From NCBI GenBank assembly GCA_023144115.1, contig JAGLGH010000310.1:1-9649 (forward strand): DNA of 9,649 bases, in the 5' to 3' direction. The notes beneath the pieces are model-generated. The model saw only the letters and a list, made by a program, of their open reading frames with translations, did no database searches and was not told where the DNA came from. Source of the DNA: Nanobdellota archaeon (GTDB lineage Archaea > Nanobdellota > Nanobdellia > Woesearchaeales > JAGLGH01). Positions within the stretch are counted from its first letter, which is position 1. Every line of letters begins with the position of its first letter. The position numbers and the translations under genes were made by a program. Positions 5,169 through 9,649 of this stretch are shown here, one piece after another.

Positions 5169-5174
5169 AGAGGT
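5169..5174 (+). promoter_or_regulatory. Shine-Dalgarno site for purL
   Basis: AGAGGT lies 9 nt before the ATG at 5184. It supports this start and shows that purL, although first in its operon, is leadered. Confidence 0.6.
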
Positions 5175-5183
5175 TAACTTAAA

Positions 5184-8100
5184 ATGAAACAAATGGTTGA
5201 AGTTGGATTTAAAGAAGGAGTCACTGATGCAAGAGGCAATGGAGTAGCAAAACAGATAAGGGATTTTCTTGGCATAGATGTTAAAGATATAAAGACAAGA
5301 AATATCTACACTCTTGACACAACACTTTCAGGAGAAGAACTTGAGCTTGCAACTGATGAGCTTTTTACAAATCCTGTGATACAGGAATCAAGAATTAACA
5401 AAAGCCTTGAGGGCAGCAAATTTGATTATTCTATTGCAGTCAGTTTCAAGCCTGGTGTCACTGATAATATAGGCAGGACTGCTAAATCAGCTTTAGAAGA
5501 TATTCTTAGCAAGGAGCTTGGAGATGACGAGTATGTTTCAGCTGCAATGCAGTATATGCTCAGAGGTGTTACAAGAGTAGAGGCAGAGACTATCGCAAGA
5601 GATCTGCTTGCCAATAATCTTATTGAGAATGCATCTGTGCAGTCATACAGTGACTGGAAAGCAGATGGCACCAGCATCCCTTCTTCAATAATGACTTCTA
5701 AACATGAGCCTCAATTCAAAGAGATTGACCTTGATGTTAGCGATGCAGATCTTGAGAGAATCAGCTCTAAGGGCATACTTGCCCTTAATCTTAATGAAAT
5801 GAAGACTATAAGAGATTATTTCAAAAGACCTGATATAATAAAACAAAGGAAAAAGGTCGGCCTTGGAGATAAACCTACAGATGTTGAGCTTGAAGCAAAT
5901 GCAGCTACATGGTCAGAACACTGCCATCATAAGATATTCCAGGGCATCATCAATTACACCGATCCAAGAGGAAAACAGAGTATTATTGATTCATTATTTG
6001 ATACTTACATAAAGAAAGTTACAGATGAACTCGCCTATCCTTGGCTTCTAAGTGTCTTTAAAGATAATGCAGGAGTCATCCAGTTTAATAACAAGAAGGC
6101 ATTAGTCTATAAGATAGAGACTCACAACAGCCCAAGCGCGCTTGACCCTTTCGGCGGCGCAATGACTGGCATTGTTGGAGTCGATAGGGATCCGTTAGGG
6201 ACAGGGATGGGTTCAAAACTGATTGCTCATATATGGGGCTATTGCCTGGGAAATCCTAATTTCAAGGGAAAAATGCCTGGCGATCTGCTCCATCCAAGAA
6301 GAATCAGGGATGGTGTGCATAAGGGCGTTATCGAAGGAGGCAACCAGAGCGGTATCTCTTATATGAGAGGCTGGGAAATATTTGATAACAGATACTCAGG
6401 CAAGCCGTTGGTATTCTGCGGCACATTAGGAGAGATGCCTCTTACTCTTCATGGAAAGCCTGCATATGAAAAAGATGTAAAACCAGGAGACCTTATAGTT
6501 ATGGTTGGAGGCAAAGTAGGCAAGGACGGCATTCATGGAGCGACATTCTCCTCACAAGAATTGCATAAGGGTTCTCCTAAACAGGCAGTCCAGATAGGTG
6601 ACCCAATAACTCAGAAAAAGATGTCAGACATGCTGCTTGAGGCAAGAGACCTTGGATTATATAGGGGTATAACTGACAATGGCGCAGCAGGCCTGAATTC
6701 CTCTGTTGGAGAGATGGCGCTTTTCAGCAATGGATGTGATATGGACCTGGCAAAAGTTCCTTTGAAATATCAGTGTCTGGAATCCTGGGAAAAGCTTGTA
6801 TCTGAAGCCCAGGAAAGAATGACAGTTGCTGTCCCTGTTAATAAGATACAAAATTATATGGATCTTTCAGCAAAAAGAAGAGTAGAATCAACAGTGCTTG
6901 GCAAGTTTACAGATGATGGTATGTTTCATATTAGAGAAGGGGAGAAGACTGTTGCATATATGGATCTGGATTTCCTGCATAATGGTGATCCCAGATATGA
7001 GCTTGAAGCAACTTTTATAAAAAAGAAATTCAGCACTCCAAAGATTAAGATAGATGACCATAATCAGGTATTAAGAGACATGCTGAAACGCCTTAACATA
7101 TGTTCAGGCGAGAAAAAGTGCAGACAGTATGACCATGAAGTCAAGGGACGAAGCATCATCAAGCCTTTTGTAGGCAGAGAGTTTGATGTGCCAAGCGATG
7201 CAACTGTGATGCTTGCAGAATACGGCGGCATTGAAGGGATAATCCTTGCTGAAGGAATTAACCCATTTTTTTCTGATATTGATACTTATTGGATGGCAGC
7301 ATCTGTTGTTGACGAAGCTGTCAGGAGATTCATCTCTATAGGCGGTAAGTTAGGATCAGATTCTAGATTGTCAGGACTTGATAATTTCTGCTGGCCTAAT
7401 TGCGTTGATGAATCTATGCCTGAGAGAAGCCATAAGCTTGCGCAATTAGTAAGGGCAAATCAAGGACTGTACAAGTTCTGCAAAGAATATGGCATCCCTT
7501 TAATATCTGGAAAAGACAGCATGTCAAATGACTGCACAAAAGTAGATCCGCCAATCTCAGTCCCTCCAACACTTTTATTTTCAATTGTTGCAAAGATGCC
7601 TGACATCAACAAAGCTGTGACAATGGATCTAAAACAGCCAGGGGATTTAGTATATATTGTAGGTCAAACTAAAAATGAGCTTGGAGCTTCAGAATTTTAC
7701 AGGTATTATGGTGAGAAAACAAGAGGCAGTCCTTATGTCGGCAACATAGTCCCAAAAGTTAATGCTGAGTGGGCAAAAGAACAATATAATGCATTAAGCA
7801 TGGCAATTGATGATGGTATAGTAAAATCATGCCACACTCTAACTAAAGGTGGGTTAGGTGCTGCGCTTGCAAAAACTTCATTTGCAGGAAACCTTGGCAT
7901 GGATATCTACTTAAAATACGTACCAGGTTCAGTGCGCACAGATTATGGCACATTATATTCTGAATCAAATTCCAGATTTATTGTGACTGTTAGCCCTGAG
8001 CAGAATGACTATTTTGGAGAAGTCATGGAAATTGGGCTTAAGTCTGGCATTGACTTTGCTGAAGTAGGCTTTGTAAGAGATGACAAGCAATTCAATATCT

Positions 8101-8186
8101 ATGGAAGAGATAATAATCTGATAATCAGCGATGACATTAATGAAATGAAAAAAGACTGGAAGTCAACACTGGATGAGGTGGATTAA
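5184..8186 (+). CDS. purL: Phosphoribosylformylglycinamidine synthase PurL with two fused N-terminal PurS-like domains
   Basis: This 1000-residue enzyme uses ATP and ammonia from PurQ to convert FGAR to FGAM in purine synthesis, in the cytoplasm. Residues 4-71 and 82-154 are two PurS-like domains, each opening with a (V/S)FK(E/P)GVTD strand-loop. The PurL core follows: TWSEHCHHK at 242-250 with the conserved catalytic-region His, ETHNSPSALDPFGGA at 312-326 (nucleotide-binding AIRS-type loop), RDGVHKGVIEGGNQSGI at 375-391, QIGDPITQKK at 470-479, then a second AIRS half with DEAVRRFISIGG at 710-721 and ISGKDSMSND at 774-783. Small PurL is about 740 residues with separate PurS; E. coli-type PurL is about 1300 with the glutaminase fused. 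This one is intermediate: PurS fused, PurQ separate. No frameshift or missing motif was seen. It is followed directly by purQ. Confidence 0.95.
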   Translation: MKQMVEVGFKEGVTDARGNGVAKQIRDFLGIDVKDIKTRNIYTLDTTLSGEELELATDELFTNPVIQESRINKSLEGSKFDYSIAVSFKPGVTDNIGRTAKSALEDILSKELGDDEYVSAAMQYMLRGVTRVEAETIARDLLANNLIENASVQSYSDWKADGTSIPSSIMTSKHEPQFKEIDLDVSDADLERISSKGILALNLNEMKTIRDYFKRPDIIKQRKKVGLGDKPTDVELEANAATWSEHCHHKIFQGIINYTDPRGKQSIIDSLFDTYIKKVTDELAYPWLLSVFKDNAGVIQFNNKKALVYKIETHNSPSALDPFGGAMTGIVGVDRDPLGTGMGSKLIAHIWGYCLGNPNFKGKMPGDLLHPRRIRDGVHKGVIEGGNQSGISYMRGWEIFDNRYSGKPLVFCGTLGEMPLTLHGKPAYEKDVKPGDLIVMVGGKVGKDGIHGATFSSQELHKGSPKQAVQIGDPITQKKMSDMLLEARDLGLYRGITDNGAAGLNSSVGEMALFSNGCDMDLAKVPLKYQCLESWEKLVSEAQERMTVAVPVNKIQNYMDLSAKRRVESTVLGKFTDDGMFHIREGEKTVAYMDLDFLHNGDPRYELEATFIKKKFSTPKIKIDDHNQVLRDMLKRLNICSGEKKCRQYDHEVKGRSIIKPFVGREFDVPSDATVMLAEYGGIEGIILAEGINPFFSDIDTYWMAASVVDEAVRRFISIGGKLGSDSRLSGLDNFCWPNCVDESMPERSHKLAQLVRANQGLYKFCKEYGIPLISGKDSMSNDCTKVDPPISVPPTLLFSIVAKMPDINKAVTMDLKQPGDLVYIVGQTKNELGASEFYRYYGEKTRGSPYVGNIVPKVNAEWAKEQYNALSMAIDDGIVKSCHTLTKGGLGAALAKTSFAGNLGMDIYLKYVPGSVRTDYGTLYSESNSRFIVTVSPEQNDYFGEVMEIGLKSGIDFAEVGFVRDDKQFNIYGRDNNLIISDDINEMKKDWKSTLDEVD
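8175..8180 (+). promoter_or_regulatory. Shine-Dalgarno site for purQ
   Basis: GAGGTG within the last codons of purL lies 6 nt before the purQ ATG at 8187. It couples translation of the two subunits. Confidence 0.75.
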
Positions 8187-8993
8187 ATGAAAAGACCCAA
8201 AGCATTAATAATAACCGGAGACGGACTTAATTGTGAAGATGAAACAAAATATGCATTTGAGCTTGCAAAAGCAGAACCTAAGCTCGTGCATATAACAAAC
8301 ATACTTGATGGTGATTATAAAATCAATGATGCTCAGATGCTTGCTTTTATAGGAGGTTTTGCAAACGGCGACCACCTTGGTGCAGGCACAGTGCAGGCAG
8401 TGAGATTCAGACATAAACTTTGGGATGACCTGCAGGAATTCATTGAGGGAAAAAAGCCAATCCTTGCGATATGCAATGGATTTCAGACAGCAGTTAACAT
8501 GGGCATCCTGCCTGGCATAGATAAGGATTACAGGAAACGCTCTATGACATTGATGACAAATGATTCAGGAGTATTTGAGGACAGATGGGTATATCTTAAG
8601 ACAAATCCTGATTCTCCATGCATCTGGACAAAAGGAATAAAAAAATTGTTTGCTCCTGTAAGGCATGGCGAAGGAAAATTTTATACTCAGGAAGAGGATC
8701 TGATTGATAAGCTGTTTGAGAACAATCAGGTAGTGGTTCAGTATGCAAATCAGAATTTTGCCAAACCTACTATGGATTATCATCTTAACCCTAATGGTTC
8801 GCTTGAGTCAATCGCAGGCATCTGCGATGAGACAGGAACAATATTCGGATTGATGCCGCATCCAGAAGCATATCTTCATGCGCATAATCATCCTGACTGG
8901 ACATATCTTAAAGCTATTGGCAAAAAGCTTCCAAAAGAAGGCCAGGGCGTGAAGATATTTAAGAACGCTGTAAAGTATGTGAAAGAGATGTGA
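8187..8993 (+). CDS. purQ: Phosphoribosylformylglycinamidine synthase glutaminase subunit PurQ
   Basis: A 268-residue class I glutamine amidotransferase that releases ammonia from glutamine for PurL. The nucleophile is C96 in AICNGFQ, and the rest of the triad is H225 and E227 in LMPHPEAY. GGFANGDHLGAG (56-67) corresponds to the family's oxyanion-loop motif, and VRHGEGKF (158-165) is also characteristic. It is longer than bacterial small PurQ (about 230 residues), resembling the glutaminase part of large PurL; the extra length lies mainly between 110 and 155 and around 190-205. The ATG abuts the purL TAA stop and has an SD site within purL, so the two form one transcript, as expected for subunits of one complex. 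Confidence 0.95.
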   Translation: MKRPKALIITGDGLNCEDETKYAFELAKAEPKLVHITNILDGDYKINDAQMLAFIGGFANGDHLGAGTVQAVRFRHKLWDDLQEFIEGKKPILAICNGFQTAVNMGILPGIDKDYRKRSMTLMTNDSGVFEDRWVYLKTNPDSPCIWTKGIKKLFAPVRHGEGKFYTQEEDLIDKLFENNQVVVQYANQNFAKPTMDYHLNPNGSLESIAGICDETGTIFGLMPHPEAYLHAHNHPDWTYLKAIGKKLPKEGQGVKIFKNAVKYVKEM

Positions 8994-8997
8994 AATA

Positions 8998-9020
8998 GAA
9001 GGTTTATGCAATAAACTTTT
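8998..9020 (+). terminator. Hairpin with T tail after purQ
   Basis: GTTTAT (9002-9007) and ATAAAC (9011-9016) pair around a GCA loop; the stem extends to 8998 and 9020 with A-T and G-T pairs, ending in TTTT. It lies 5 bp after the purQ stop and probably marks the end of the purLQ transcript. Confidence 0.4.
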
Positions 9021-9042
9021 GTATGGTCATTTAAAAGCGAAA

Positions 9043-9067
9043 GAATTATATCTTACAGTATATATTT
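9043..9067 (+). promoter_or_regulatory. Promoter region of the BRO-N gene
   Basis: Two TATA-like strings are present: GAATTATATC around 9043-9053, which would give a leader of about 14 nt just containing the SD site, and GTATATATTTA at 9058-9068, which is at leaderless spacing from the ATG at 9088. The first agrees better with the SD site at 9077. Confidence 0.4.
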
Positions 9068-9076
9068 AATTTCAAT

Positions 9077-9082
9077 GAGGTG
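9077..9082 (+). promoter_or_regulatory. Shine-Dalgarno site for the BRO-N gene
   Basis: GAGGTG lies 5 nt before the ATG at 9088 and fixes that start. Confidence 0.7.
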
Positions 9083-9087
9083 TCAGT

Positions 9088-9649
9088 ATGAATAATCAAA
9101 ATATTAAACATAACAAACTAGTTATTTTTCAGAGTAAGAAAATCCGAAGAATATGGTTTAAAGATGAATGGTATTATTCTTTAGTTGATATTATCAAAGT
9201 TTTAACAGAAAGTATCAATCCTACTGATTATTTAAAAAAATTGCGTAAAAGAGATATTGAACTTGGAATTTACCTAGGGACAAATTGTCCCCATGTAGAA
9301 ATGCTAACTGAAACAGAGAAAAAGAGAACAGTTCTTGCAGGTAACACAAAAGATATCTTTCGTCTAATCCAATCAATTCCAAGCAAAAATGCTGAACCTT
9401 TTAAGAGATGGCTTGCAAAAGTAGGAAAAAGACGAATTGATGAAATTGAAAATCCTGAACTTGCTCAAGCAAGAATGAAAGAAATTTACTCTGCAAAAGG
9501 TTATCCTAAAGATTGGATTGATAAGCGATTAAGAGGTATTGCTATAAGGCAAAATCTGACTGATGAATGGAAAGAAAGAGGCATAAAAGAAAATATAGAT
9601 TTTGCTATTTTAACGGCAGAAATCTCTAAAGCAACATTTGGAATGACTC
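9088..9649 (+). CDS. BRO-N / DinD-like protein (3' end outside window)
   Basis: The first 187 residues of a gene that runs off the right edge. FQSKKIRRIWFKDEWYYSLVD near the start, then LTESINPTDYLKKLRKRD, is the BRO-N domain pattern found in phage antirepressors and baculovirus BRO proteins. The following stretch (LIQSIPSKNAEPFKRWLAKVG, then RIDEIENPELAQARMKE, KGYPKDWIDKRLRGI and LTDEWKERGI) matches the longer chromosomal BRO/DinD-like proteins, where the N-terminal domain is followed by a conserved all-helical part. The BRO-N domain is thought to bind DNA; the role of chromosomal copies is poorly known. Such genes are often spread by mobile elements, but no transposase, integrase or repeat is visible beside it. 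It has its own promoter and SD site and is separate from purLQ. Confidence 0.85.
   Translation, partial: MNNQNIKHNKLVIFQSKKIRRIWFKDEWYYSLVDIIKVLTESINPTDYLKKLRKRDIELGIYLGTNCPHVEMLTETEKKRTVLAGNTKDIFRLIQSIPSKNAEPFKRWLAKVGKRRIDEIENPELAQARMKEIYSAKGYPKDWIDKRLRGIAIRQNLTDEWKERGIKENIDFAILTAEISKATFGMT

Noticed and set aside
5138..5183. Purine riboswitch upstream of purL
   Set aside because: The predicted leader is about 25 nt, too short for an aptamer, and no paired three-stem structure is visible.
4893..5183. tRNA or other classical RNA gene in the gap before purL
   Set aside because: No cloverleaf, T-loop consensus or box C/D pair could be fitted on either strand.

Overview
The window looks like a piece of an AT-rich archaeal chromosome, probably from a small-genome (DPANN-type) lineage. 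That placement is my inference. It rests on promoters with a TATA-like box centred about 23-27 nt before the start codon and no Shine-Dalgarno site (leaderless-type genes), on SD sites of the form GAGGTG(AT) on operon-internal and some leadered genes, on an H1-like lysine-rich chromatin-type protein, and on T-rich gene ends. No rRNA, tRNA, CRISPR array or insertion sequence was seen.

Layout. Positions 1-663 (+) hold the 3' part of a TIM-barrel protein related to phosphoribosylanthranilate isomerase. It converges on a minus-strand block read from 2084 down to 705: an 86-residue Lys/Val repeat protein, a UPF0173-type metallo-beta-lactamase-fold hydrolase, and a small protein resembling nucleoside 2-deoxyribosyltransferases. 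A divergent promoter region (2085-2272) separates this block from a plus-strand NIF3-family metal protein (2273-3031). Next comes a three-frame unit of unrecognised genes (3167-4385). Its last frame encodes a winged-helix DNA-binding domain and may be split from the preceding gene by one extra T. A Nudix hydrolase of the Ap4A-hydrolase type follows (4437-4892). A 291-bp gap (4893-5183) carries a GC-rich hairpin and a possible small minus-strand membrane ORF. Then comes the purL-purQ operon (5184-8993), whose PurL has two PurS-like domains fused at its N-terminus. The window ends inside a BRO-N/DinD-like gene (9088 onward).

How the genes work together. The only clear pathway is step 4 of de novo purine synthesis: PurQ supplies ammonia from glutamine, and the tandem PurS-PurL fusion converts FGAR to FGAM. 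The Nudix enzyme and the deoxyribosyltransferase-like protein also act, or probably act, on nucleotides, but nothing in the sequence ties them to purLQ. The most unusual parts are the unknown winged-helix operon with its possible frameshift, the Lys/Val repeat protein, and the gap upstream of purL. No undescribed system can be claimed with confidence.
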